Below, one piece after another: positions 47,662-63,384 of a DNA stretch of 64,000 bases. The notes beneath the pieces are model-generated. The model had not been told where the DNA came from. It saw nothing but the letters and a program-made list of their open reading frames with translations, and did not search any database. The translations under genes and the position numbers were made by a program. The stretch is from the NCBI GenBank assembly GCA_021234155.1, contig JAJEKV010000200.1, forward strand, positions 152,001-216,000, given 5' to 3'. Source of the stretch: Isoetes taiwanensis. Taxonomy: Eukaryota; Streptophyta; Lycopodiopsida; Isoetales; Isoetaceae. The stretch's first letter is position 1. Each line of letters starts with the position of its first letter.

Positions 47662-50600
47662 GCCATTCTTTGGCAAGGGACGTTGCTATTTATGGACCGC
47701 CTTCTTCTATATATACTATGGAATCTTAGTCTATGGATGCCACATGTGGGTCATTTTATTAGGCATGGGTTATCCCCTATTCATGCTGTGGGGTGGTTCT
47801 AATAAATTGCATATGAAGTTTAAAGTGTGCATGTGGTGATTTGTACACATGAGGTTGCGTACGACGTTTGAGTAAGATGCCTATGGAGTGATTTATACAC
47901 ATGATGTGTGTCCATTCATATAAAGTGATTTATACATCTAGTAGTCCAATCCATTAATAATTCATGTTTGCATGCTTGGTTCATTTTTCTGTGTTACTAT
48001 ATGTTCATGTCAAGGTTGTAGAGTGCTTTTGATATGTCTGAAAGTGGTTTACAATTAACCAGTATTTGCCAAGGTTTCTGACTTCTTGTTTCTTGCGGCC
48101 AATGACTATGTTATTTCTTATTTTTTTTTTTTTTTATGCCATGTCTTAGGCCTTTACTTACTCTTTCTCTTATCTCTGAGGTGACGTTGGTTTTGTTATC
48201 ACACCATGCTAGGTGAGTCTTAGCTCATTGATCTATTTCTTACAGTTTTTTCACAGGGTGCTCTTATTTCCGTTGTTCTTACCATATCCGAAAACATGTA
48301 TGCATTTTTGCCCTAGTTTCTTTTCCCGCCCTTGCTAATATAGCTTGTTTTTCTATTGACATGGCGTTATGTGCTTATGCCGGCCCTTATATTGTTTTGC
48401 ACTAGGATCTCAGTTGGTTGACACCTTAGTACTAGCTTCTTTTGTTCTTTTAGTCTCGTTTGTGGCATTGACATTAGTTTGTTCATGATGCTTGTTGATG
48501 GGCTTCATGTTCATCAACTTTGCCTTGGTGGCTTTGCCAGTTTAGTCTTTTGTATCACATTGTGATAGTTAGTCGATTTTTGCCTGTTATCCTTTTTCTT
48601 TAGATTGTTACATAGTTCCATTGATGCCACTATTTCAGTTGCTCCCTATTCTTATTAATTTCCATCCTTCCCATCTATCTTTGTGCTTCATCGGTCCCAA
48701 TTTGTTGCTAGTTAGCATTTTGCTCCTTTACCCCATTAGTTCCATTTTTGTTCATGGGCTATTTGCTAGCTGCTGTCACTCCTTGACTTTGCTTTAATGC
48801 TTCATTACATATACCTTAGTTTGGCTGCATCGTCCATTCATTTACATGCTCACATGCATCACCTTTGTTACTTTGTTCTTGGTTAAATAGAACACTTGAG
48901 ACATTTTGTTGTGTTTGTCCCAGTCCTCTTTTCTCGACCCTTGTTAGCAAAGGTTTAGTTATGAGAGAGATATATGTTTCATAGCTTTGTGGAGCAGTAT
49001 CAATTAACGCATTTGATTAGTTGTTGGTATTTTTTATCTCTTTATATTTTCTATACTTTGGTTGAATACTTGCATTGGTCGTTAGTGGTGCAATAGTCTC
49101 TTGTAGTTGGTTGACTAGCCACACTCAGTATCCATTATGGTGGTTGGTTTTGACCTCTTTAATGGGTTGATTCATTTATTTGACTTTGGATATTGTTGTA
49201 CTCATGGCCTATAGGTATCGAGCTTGTGACTCTTGGATCGTTCGCTTATTCTATTCTATTCTATTCTATTCTATTCTTCCTATGATCTTTGAAATAATTT
49301 TGGTCTCATTTTGCTCCAGGCTGGATGACTTTTCGCTTGGCGTTATGTGTTTGGAGTTTCATACTAGCTGCACTCTTATTTCGTCGTTGTTCTTACCATC
49401 ACCATAGATACATGCTTGCCCCTTTCCCTATATTCATTTATGGTTAGATTTTAGTTGCTCTCCATTGGTATATCTTGTTTTGTTTATGCTTTGTCTTAAT
49501 ATTGCCATGGTCGAGGTATCACATGTGTCAGCCTTATCTTTATCTGAGCTAAGATCTTGGTACTACCTTCTTCATTTCCTTCAATCCTCTTTGTTCCATT
49601 GTTCAGTTTAGTCTTTTGCTATTTTATTTGTCCTTGCAATTGTTTTCTAGTTCCCTTTGGTCTTATTGTTTCGTTTGTTTCCTTCTTTCATGATACTTTA
49701 TTTTAAGTTTGTTGTGCTTCATGGTTCCATACCATGTCAGCTCTTTTGCAGTTGTTCCCTTCTATGTTAAAGTCTTTAGCTAGATCTGCTTTGCTCTCGT
49801 CCTCTGTGTTGCATTCTTGCATTCTTTCTGTTGCTCCATGTTCTCCATATTTCTTTAGCATTATTTTCTCATTAACTCCATTATCTCACTGTCCATTATT
49901 TGTGTCCAACTAGAGCTCTTTTTCTTTATGAACATTCATTATGTGATATAGGTCGTTGCTCCATTACTTCTCTTTAGTATTCTGATTGGTCAATTTTGCC
50001 CCATTGCCTCGATTGTTGTATTTCATGCATTATTTTTTCTCATTTAGAGGTTCAAATTTATTTTGTTCATTTGGCCACACTTTTATTTTTTTGCGATTTG
50101 TCACATCTCACTTTGCTGCTGATTGTTTCTTTTCAGAGGTTTTGTTCTTGCTTATTTATTGTTAGGACTTCATTTTGGTTGGTTTGTTCCTTTTGTTTTC
50201 ATTGTTTGCTTTTGCTACTCCTGGCGTCGCATTCCACCTTATGCTCCATCCATTCTTCTTTTTCTACCATCAGGTCCCCTTGCTTTGCTCCTCAATTGAC
50301 TCCATTTAGTCATCTAGCCTTGTCATTATCATTTGCTCCATTAATCCCACGTTTCCAATTTGTTTTTATTTACTCTTTTGCCAATTCTATTCTTTCAGCA
50401 GTTCCTATATCCCATTGGCCTCATTTGCTCTTTTTGTCCACTTTAGTCTCGCTCTTTTGCCCCCTTGATCTTAATTTGGCATCGGAGTTGCCTTGGATGT
50501 TTCAGGAGTTGCAATCCTTCGACTTTGCTTCATCAGGACGAATACACATACTTGGATCTCTTTCTGCACTTTATTGAAGCCATTCATTTACGGGCACACG

Positions 50601-50838
50601 CACAATATTGGGGGGCAATTTTACGGACGTCGACATTGGGTGCTGGGGGGGTGCTTTTGGCCTTTTTTCCTAATTTTAGACTCCATTATCGATTTAGGTT
50701 TTATGAGCGCCAAACTGCTCGAGCAATTTGAGGAGAGATCGTTGGCCCGCCAAGAGCATCCTCTCAAAATGATGATACCCCGCCAAATCCGTCTTCCCCA
50801 TTCGAAGATGCACTTCTTCCTATTTTTTTCAAGAAGAG

Positions 50839-53800
50839 ATGGATTTGGTTGAACGTTTTGCTGCCGAATTTGAAGCAAAATTCGGAAATGCTGATCCAGA
50901 ACTGGTGGCAAAGGACCTGGGCTTCGATTTGGAGTCTGAAATACCAGATATAAGGGTGCCAGAGTTTGTGCCATCCACTGCTGTCGTTGCCAGTGAATTA
51001 ACAGATTTAGGAGAAGGATTGCCTTCCCCTTCAATTTCGCCTGTTAAAAGAGTTTCATCTCCCATTTCGGTTTCAGAAAGGTCTGTTGGACACACTTGTT
51101 GTGACTGCATTCGTGTTAAATGCAAATGTTTATCACCAAATACAGCTTGCAGGAAGATTATGTCTGCCAAAAGAAGAATGCAAAGGAAAAGAAGAGCCGA
51201 AAGATTGGCACAAGAATCAGCTGCAACCCCTCATAGATTGGCCACTAGAACCAAACAGAAATTGGCAAAAGATATTTTGGATAATATTCATAATGTGTGC
51301 AAAAATTTGTTTCAAGATGATAGGGATGAGATATTAGCAAGAACAGGTCAAGGATTACCTCAAATTGGCATCATGGGCCACAAAGAATTTTTGGCAGTCA
51401 GGGATGTTGTTGATAATGTTAAGAGCAGTCTTCAAAGCAACAAGCTAAGAAGGAATCATGACATTACTCATGCAAGATCATCTACACTTTTAATGGCTGT
51501 CAACAATTCCAACAATAAGTCTCGTATTGCAAAGACATTGAACATAAAGAGAAAATTTTTTTATCTTTGCTTTGGACAAGAAGAGAGCAGCTGCAATTGG
51601 TGGACCTTGGTCCATGTTTAAAAGGAAAAATAGGAGTGACAAACTTTCTGTTGGTGATCGAGAGAAGGTATACAACTACTGGATTTCCAACACCAGGGTT
51701 TCCCCTAACAAGAAGCAAGTTGTGAAGCTTAGAAGATGCAACGAAGGCTTGAAGACTCAAAACCCCTACAGATTGCATCCGATTCATTTTTTGGAAGAAT
51801 CTCAGGTTTTGAGATCTCTAACTCTGATTTTTTATTCAATTCCAATGCTTTGTCTTCTTTATTTTCTTCTTCACTATGTTGCATATTACATGCATTTCCT
51901 ACATGCAAATTCTAAGCACATGCATTTAACGGTTACGCAAAAACAAAGTTCTAACGAGTTCATTTTTTTTCATTTAGGTTGTATTTTACAAAAATTTCAG
52001 AAAAGAGCACCACGACATGAAGATTGGATTGAGGAGGTTTGAATCTTTGAAACCTTTGTTTGTTAGGAGATTGAAAGATCGAGAAACTTGCATGTGCATT
52101 TATCACCGCGAAGATGGAATTTGTAAAGGGCGGACTTTGAATAGAATTAGAAGAGATCCAAACACACATGGGCCAAATTGTGCTTGCAAGTGTACAGTTT
52201 GTGGTAAGGGAGACCTTTGTGAAGCAAAAGACAAAACATTTAACATTGTAAGTGAACTATGGAGGTCACCGGTCCATTTGTAAAAGGCAGAGGAGGAGAT
52301 TTGGCACAAGGCAAAATGCCTTAAACTTGATCGCACTTTTGTGGTATCAAGAAACTAAGAAGATGTCCAAGGGAGAAGAGTGCATTGAGAACTATCGATT
52401 GGAAGAACTTTGAGAAGGTATTTCTGCTGCTGTACCAATTGTTTTCCAATTGTTTACTTGCCAATTGAATGGTAGTGCTCAAAACAGATTTTTGGCTCTG
52501 TTTGGTGGTATTCATCTTGTTTTTTGTCAACACAAAAGTTAAGGAGACAATAAAGAAGTCCAGAGGGCAAAGAGGGAAAAATCATAGAGAAGACAAAAGA
52601 CATTATGAGGCTTGTGTACAAGACAACTACCTTGAAGGAGTTCATGACACATGCTGATGGTGTTATCAAACAGTTTATCCCACATAATTACACAGCCAGA
52701 TGGCAAGCAGATCAGTTCAAGAACTGTCTTCAATCTTTTCCAAAAGGTACTATGGTTTTACATTATAGACTTTCTTGAAAATTTCTCTTTCAAAGTTCAA
52801 GAAATCCAGAGCATGCATTGGCATAACGACCAATGTTCTCTATTAGTTCATATTACATACAGGCATGCTTTAGATGGAGAGATCCCAAATATCAAGGTTG
52901 GGGATAGAAAGATTGCCAAAGAGACACATTTCTACATATCTGATGACAAGAAACATGATAGTTTGTTTGTCCAGCACAGTTTGCAAAGTCATCATGACTT
53001 TTTATTGAGCAAGGGAGTACACTTGTCTAAACATGTGTTCTGGTCTGATGGATGTGCTTCCCAGTTCAAATCTTCTAGGGCTTTTTTCTTCTTAGGCAGA
53101 TTCTATAAGTTGACAGGGATTAAGATGCGATGGAACTTTTTCGCTTCATCACATGGGAAAGGGGAACATGACGGTCTTTGGAGCTGTCATAAAGAGAATT
53201 TTGACAAGTGAAATGCTCAAACGAGACAAAGACTCCCTTGAGGAATGCACAAGATGTTGTGAACTTCCTGATTTGGTATTTTAGCTCCAAACTGTCTTTG
53301 AAAGAGACTAACATAAACAGGTCAATACTTTTTCTTTCCTTTTTTGGCTGCTTATTACTTCTCAACTGCTACTAACTGTTTATCACTCCAACATTAGGTT
53401 CTTTTGGCTTGTGAAGCTAGGTGATGTTAATAGGGACATGAAATATGACTGTGAGACTCTCAAAGGCACAACAAAGATACATACAATCAGGCCATACTGC
53501 AAAGACAGGCCTCTTGAAGTGGCACACAGGCATCTGTCATGTTTTTGCAGATTCTGTTGGGCAGAACTGTGGTCCAAGTGTAGACATGCATCTCGGCTTG
53601 GAGAGTATGCACATGAAACTTTACTTCCTATGGAGGTGGTAGAAGAGGCATCTGTAACTCATGTACAGTATGAAGGGGACAATCGATGAAGGCGAAATGG
53701 TTGATGTAGGTGACAACTTTGTTGTCAATGCTGAGGAGGGCAATGAAGATAATGTTGATTTTTGGATCATTAAGTGCACTGAACCTAAACACACTGTGGA

Positions 53801-54101
53801 ACGTGCATTTAAGGACTACTGGGGCTCTAAATTCAACAGGCAGGAAATTGTATTGTCAGGTAAGTATTACAAGAGCATTGGAGATGGTAAATACGAGCTG
53901 TTACACAACATGCCTGAAGTAACCTGCTATTCCCACCTTGTAGTGTGTGCAAAAGTTGAATTACAGGCAGTAGCTGATGAGGAACATGTATACTTCCTTT
54001 CAAATGAGGCACATGAACAAATTGTTGAGTATTTGCCTCCTCCAACATCCGAGGTACTTCTGCCCCAGCCCAAGCCTGAAAGAGGTTTGATGCCACAATA
54101 A
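50839..54101 (+). pseudogene. TE2 DDE-type transposase, frame-broken
   Basis: Starts MDLVERFAAEFEAKFGNADP. A Cys-rich motif follows (CCDCIRVKCKCLSPNTAC), then a long basic helix region (AKRRMQRKRRAERL). Later exons show YWISNTRVSPNKKQ, a Cys cluster CACKCTVCGKGDLCEAKD, and the core FLENFSFKVQEIQSMHWHND, THFYISDDKKHDSLFVQH, FWSDGCASQFKSSRAFFFLG and ASSHGKGEHDG. After it come RHLSCFCRFCW and the C-terminal DVGDNFVVNAEEGNEDNVDF and IVLSGKYYKSI blocks. The order matches TE1 throughout. At least three frame breaks (near 51557 in a T-run, 52755 and 53172) lie inside conserved segments, so this copy is probably dead. One intron with AG acceptor at about 51978 is likely. Confidence 0.75.
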
Positions 54102-55372
54102 AGGTTTGCTTGCATTGGACTTAGATTAAACTATTTGCGATTCTGGGATCTTAAGTACAAAAACCCATTACTTACTTTAGGGTTCTTTGAGCAAAGGCTC
54201 AAACAATGTACTGGAATCTGATATACATTGCAGTGGAAGCAATTTCTTCAACTCTTGTCTGTTTCTATAAAATTTTTTGGTACTATGTGCTCAGACATAA
54301 ATTTTTATCTCTTAATGACATGATTGAACCAATTTGTTTTTAACATATTTACGCCTTTCTAGTAGTGGACTTTTGTTGTAATGGAATTTCTTTGAGGTCC
54401 GCTTGTACAAAAGAATTACTTGCATCCACATTATTGTGAATTTTTTAGATGTGCATTTGGCTACATGCTGAAAAGACAAGCTCCAGTGAAGAACATATCG
54501 ACCAGAATCTTATCCTCTTGGAAAATGTGTAAAACTTAGCTAATTGTGCAAGGTATGTAATCAGTTAACCCTCATTGTGTGTGTTGCTAGACTACCCTTG
54601 ATTTAGACTGAAGAATGTTTACTTTGTAAACTTGACAAACAGATCTGACATTGAAAGAACATTAAATGACTCCAACTTGGTAAAGAGACCAAGCCAAGAG
54701 TCTACCTAGCTTTGTTGGGACTTAGGCAATTGGCACTTGACATTGTTGGGACTTAGGCAATTTGAGCACACTAAAGCAAATTTTCACACTTAAGCAATTT
54801 GCACTATCTTAAGGAAATTTGCACATTAGCACTACACTTAAGCAAATTTGCACTACACTTCAGCAAATTTGCACATTAGCACTACACTTAAGATATTTGC
54901 ACTACACTTAAGCAAATTCAAAGGTTGAAAGTGAAATTCAGTTTCATATATTGCATTAACGTTTGCAAGTTCAGCAGATTCAAAGCTTCGAAGTGAAATT
55001 CAGTTTGCTTATTGCATATATTGCAATAACGTTTGCAAATTCAGCTTTCAGTTTCACACAGTTTCACGTGTGTGAATCTAGAACTGTATGTTCCTAAAAC
55101 TGTTTGAATCTAACACTGTGTCATGTTGACATTCAGAGCCTGTTTGTAAAAGCATAGAAAGTACAAATTCATTCCTTGAAAAGCCTGTTTTCATTCATTA
55201 AAAAATTGTATGTACATTGTAAAAAAAAACAGACTTCTTCAAAAAAGATCCGTAGAGCCGAAAATGAAGCTTCATAGCCTAGCCATATTGCAGTCTCCAT
55301 CAGTCTGCAGTGAAAAGATGCACAATTGTTAACAAACACAGTTGGTAAACATACATAATAAGAAGCATCTGC
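54102..55372. other. Gap between convergent TE2 genes
   Basis: No gene. A tandem array of about 18-36 bp units (TTGCACTACACTTAAGCAAA, with CATTAGCACTA variants) lies at 54775-54920. A pair of repeats CTTATTGCA...CAATAACGTTTGCAA type lies at about 54945-55035. The TE1 counterpart of this interval holds the HAD-like gene, which is missing here. Confidence 0.6.
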
Positions 55373-58300
55373 CTAACCTGGTATGTTTAGAGTAACTGTC
55401 TTCTCTACATATTGTTCAAGAGTCATGTCTCCTTCATCACTTTCCTCGTCAGATTTGGGAAGCTCAGGTGTGGGATCTTCATGTGTAGGATCTTCAAGTT
55501 TATTTGCAGATACAACACCTTTAGAAACATCACTTGCTTGCACAACTGGCATGCTTTGATCAAAGTGCATCTCAAAGAAATTGGAGAGACCGGGAATGAT
55601 TGGCATTTCAGGAACAATTGGCATTGGTGGAATGATTGGCATTTCAGGAACAATGTGCATTGGTGGAATGATTGGCATCTCAGGAACAATGGGCATTGGT
55701 GGAATGATTGGTATTTCAGGAACTGGTGTAGCAGAAATAGATGGCATGGTAGGAATAGTTGCCATTGCAGGAATAGATGGCATTGTAGGCCTTTGCTTTC
55801 AGATTGATTCAACCTGCAAAGATTAGCAAAGACCCTAAATCTATCTGCGAGATCTTCAATTTGGCTTCCACATACTTCTGCATTTTGCACCAAGCCACCT
55901 GTTGGCACTGTTGCAGAATCGAACCACATGTTTGCAATCTGGCTGGAGTTAAAAGACTCAGCTGGATTGCTTAATGTAGCTTCTGCCAAACAAAAGTGAA
56001 ATGTTCAAACTATTAATTTCAAATCAAACATTAAATGTATCCTACATTAAGCACATACCTGAGAGTTCTTTCTCACATTGTGCACTCTTGATACATACAT
56101 TGGCATTTTTTAGCATACTTCCTCACTAATTTCCCTTTAGGAGTTGGATTCTCACAGTGAGAGTCTCTCTAGCAGAGTCTCTTTGGCAGATTTCTTCAAA
56201 CCACGCTTAGCACCCGCACCCTTCTTATAAGGACCTCTCTTCTTTCCATTTTTGGCACATCCGAAAAGCAAAAACATGTGGTTAAACTTGATTCATTTCA
56301 CAAAAACACCTCTCATTAAAAAGGGCAAAGAAAAATAACCTTTAGTTGCAAATGGAGGTCGTCGTGCACTAAACTTTTTAGGCTTGCCTTTTCTCTCATT
56401 TGGAAGCTTGGCCACAATAACTACATCACTAACAAAAGAAAAAAAAGCATTTGCCCTTCCTTTTCAACTGGTGGGATATTTTCAAGATCAACATCATCTG
56501 CAGCAGCTGTCTTGTCTTCTCCTCTTCTCCTTCTTGTGGAAACTACTGCAACAAGAATAAAAATGTTAAGAAGAAAGTTTTTGAATTACAAAATGCAAGT
56601 TGACATTTGCTTGCCTTTCGGTGGCGAGGTGTTTTGAAGATCAAGATCATCTGCAAAGATCGTATTGTCTTCTCCTCTTCTCTTTACGGTGGAAACAAGC
56701 TGCAATAAGAATAAAAATGTTAAGAAGAAAGTTTTTGAAATACAGAATGCAAGTTGACATTTGCTTGCCTTTCTGTGGCGAGTTGTTTTGAAGATCAAGA
56801 TCTTCTGCAGCAGCATCTTCAGGTGTCTGGTCTTCTCCTCTTCTCTTCCGGCTGGAAACTACTACAATAACAAAAAAATAAATTAAGAAGAAAGTTTTAC
56901 AATTACAAATTGAAATTGACATTTGCTTGCCTTTCTGTGGTGATGTCATTGACCGGGTTAAAGGTCTCTTACCCTGACCCTGTACAATATCAGCATCTTC
57001 CTCTTCTTCTTCAGCATCATCTTCAGCTGGATCTTCTGCACTCTCCTTAATAGGTAAGAAGTCTAGGTATCCAAGTTCAGCATACAACTCTCTCAGTATA
57101 TCTCGTTTGCAAACCATGCATTGTAGGTTTTCCATTAGAGGTAATTTGAGATCTCATTTTGTCCCATTAAGGGATGCTTAAAAAGCCACATCAGCTTTTT
57201 AAACTGTCCAATAAGAGAAGAGCTCCAGTGTATTTTATTCCAGTATTATGTGGCAGCAGTAATTAATGCAGTTCTAACTAACTTTTGCAGTGTCATTTTT
57301 CTACTATAACTTTTGATCAAAAACTCCGATTCGAACACTATTTGTGGCAATGGATTCGCCTCCTCGAGATCTTTCTAATGACAACCCATTATTATATCTT
57401 TTGGGATGTAAATATATAAGAAAAGAGCAAAAAACCATATTTTTTAAGGTTAACACATATGGCTTGTATTGAAATACATCATAACCATATATCACTTGAA
57501 AGATCTTTTCATTCTGCATCTAATGCAACAAACGCCGCAGCATTTTCATGAGTAGATCAAAAGTTATAGGGAAAAAACAACAGCAATGAAGTTGTTAATG
57601 CTGCATTAATTGCAGTTTGATGTAGAGTACTCATTCTATTGGAGGATTCTTATGGGGACAAAAGGAGATCTCAAATTACCTCTAATGCACACATTGCTGG
57701 AAACAAAAGAGGTGATATTTGTGTCCACAAACCAATTGGACAAACATGCTATAAGATGGACTAAAAGCAAAGCCACAAACTTGGCAACCATCTTCAAAAT
57801 TGATAACAAGCAGGCTGCCTGGACTAGGTTTTACAATGCTTGTGCTCATAAAATTATCCCCCAAGTACTGCAGATTTTTAACCTTCACCTTGTAATCATC
57901 AACAGCTGCAATCTTAGCCTGCAAGTCAGTTCTTAGATCTGTTAGTTGCTGGTCCAAATCTGCACTATTATCAGCTTGCCTCTTCCTTTTCAAAATCGTG
58001 AGCAATGACAAACCAAGCTTTGATTCATCTTGACAAAGCTTTCCAAGGGCCTGGTCTTCATCTGGACATGCTTCTACAAGATCTTCAATCATTACTTTAG
58101 TCTTCTTCAATCTATCCGAGACAGAAGCAGCTGCCTCATCAAAGCCTGCCATCAAGCCCTCAACTCTGATTTTCTGAAACTCCAGCTCTCTGATACTGTT
58201 TTGTATACGTGAAATTGATTCTTCAAAACTTAACATGTCAGTCTCTAAAGAAGAAACACCCATACTAATGTTCTTCAAAGCAATCTCCTCCATATCTGTT

Positions 58301-58700
58301 TTATGTCTCTTGTTTCTATTGGAAATCTTAATTCTTTCAAAGGCAAATGTAGCCCAATCCAACATATACTTACCAGGGTTTTCTTCAGCTCTTCGAGTGT
58401 GCTGCCATGCAAATGCACGGGCAAAAATAGTTCTAGCTTCATTGTTCTTCAGACCAAACTGATAGATTTTCTATTCTATTCTATTCTTGATCAATACCTT
58501 CAGTCGATTCTCAAACTCTGGCCTAATGCAAGACACTTTTATTTTGTTATCCTTCTTTACTTCTTGAGACCAAACTGTCAAAAAATCTGACTTAGGGCAA
58601 TCTGTCCAAGTGATACTGCAAGGATCTTTGCCCTCATTGCACACAAGCCACGATATTGGACAAACTCCTCATTTGTAAGCTATCTTCATCCGCAAAATAA
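55373..58700 (-). pseudogene. TE2 coiled-coil RING-H2 protein, disrupted
   Basis: Minus strand, many exons. The N-terminal part (about 58700-58365) matches TE1: FLTVWSQEVKKDNKIKVS and NNEARTIFARAFAWQH. An (AATAG)n expansion at 58468-58487 adds an in-frame stop. The coiled coil (58365-57800) leads to CQVC, x15, CGHKYHLFC (57700-57790). Then a foldback MITE (57134-57686) splits the finger from its last pair, CMVC (about 57110). Further on is an acidic stretch (EDDAEEEEEDAD), four tandem copies of a roughly 155-bp exon-plus-intron unit (56455-56960, motif KRRGED...DLDLQN), then basic patches (RGPYKKGAGAKRG). The end consists of four 36-bp repeats coding IPPMPIVPEMPI (55590-55730) and an acidic tail. 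The repeated exons appear to use GC donors (AAAG/GCAAGC). Confidence 0.7.
57134..57686. mobile_element. Foldback MITE inside the RING finger of TE2
   Basis: ATTAGAGGTAATTTGAGATC at the left is matched by its complement at the right end (GATCTCAAATTACCTCTAAT), extending with one mismatch to a TIR of about 32 bp. Inner segments are also mirrored (ACTATAACTTTTGATC / GATCAAAAGTTATAG). It separates CGHKYHLFC from CMVC of the RING-H2 motif. The TSD is unclear; TA or a short AT duplication is possible. Confidence 0.75.
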
Positions 58701-59259
58701 ATAGAAGGTAAATCGAGAAAATGAGGTCGGATCATAACGGATAAATAAGAACATTAAGCATCCAAAATTGAAAAGCCATGAACTTAAAGAATCGAGAATG
58801 GAGGCCTTTATTCGACTTTTTAGCCTAAAAAGATCGACCGAAACTAAAAAAATGATCCCGGATCATAAAGACTTCAAAAATTAACCATTGTCATCATCCT
58901 TTCACATAAAGGAACGAAAAGATCGGCCCTGTTATCTATCTTTACCGAAAATATAGAATGCAAAAGAAACTTTACCTCTGGTTCTTTGAAGATCCGGTGA
59001 CTGTCTCTTTCACTTAGGCGCCTCCTCATAGAACTGGACTATCGGATTTGTAGCCAGTAGGGACAATCATGGGAGGCATGGCAATGATGAAGATGGAGTA
59101 GAGAATCATAGCTCGCCTAGTCTCAAGCGAGCACGCAAAAAACTAGCCCTAGGGGTTCCGTCAGAGTCGAAAAAGTAATTACAATTAAAAAAAAAAATGG
59201 AGGGAAAAAAAGGGTTGGGGGTCTTTGGAGGGTGCTTGCCATGCGCGTTTTGGCCCCCC
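58701..59259 (-). other. 5' region of TE2 RING gene and right terminus
   Basis: A possible first exon on the minus strand, MRRRLSERDSHRIFKEPE (about 59031-58978), ends at a donor GTAAAG. The rest is leader-like and poly-T-rich sequence up to the terminal GCCCCCCAATAT. Confidence 0.35.
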
Positions 59260-59263
59260 AATA

Positions 59264-63384
<4,121 letters not shown>

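Larger units (their letters stand above)
46548..50591 (+). repeat. Long direct repeat, copy A (about 4.04 kb)
   Basis: Nearly identical to 59264-63384. It starts with (GATA)n (46548-46625) and ends at CATTCATTTAC, immediately before TE2. Differences from copy B include a shorter GATA array, a five-unit ATTCT expansion at 49247-49277, absence of a 28-bp segment present at about 61268-61295, and absence of about 16 bp near 60893. The 3' half is pyrimidine-rich with many degenerate TTTGTTCC/TTGCTCC phrases. The long open frame in it (49996-50577) looks compositional. The unit is not an LTR: it does not start with TG or end with CA, and no primer site follows. Confidence 0.85.
50605..59259. mobile_element. 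Degraded two-gene DNA transposon TE2, relative of TE1
   Basis: Carries the same convergent gene pair as TE1 with the strand order swapped: transposase (plus) at the left, RING-H2 coiled-coil protein (minus) at the right. The likely ends are ATATTGGGGGGC at about 50605 and its complement GCCCCCCAATAT ending near 59259, followed inward by partly matching sequence. These TIRs differ from those of TE1, and no clear TSD exists (only the palindromic ATAT). Thirteen bases (GGGCACACGCACA) separate direct repeat A from the left end; direct repeat B starts right at the other end. The borders are therefore less certain than for TE1. Confidence 0.6.

Noticed and set aside
49996-50577. 193-codon open frame repeated at 62789-63370
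   Set aside because: Pyrimidine-rich composition (Phe/Leu/Ser/Cys) and degenerate short repeats explain the lack of stops; no domain or signal pattern.
55412-55826. Plus-strand frames with Gly/Ile/Trp repeats
   Set aside because: They are antisense shadows of the Pro/Met repeat in the minus-strand RING gene.
50605-59259. TE1-type TIR on TE2
   Set aside because: GGTGTAAATTCTATA or its complement was not found near either end of TE2.
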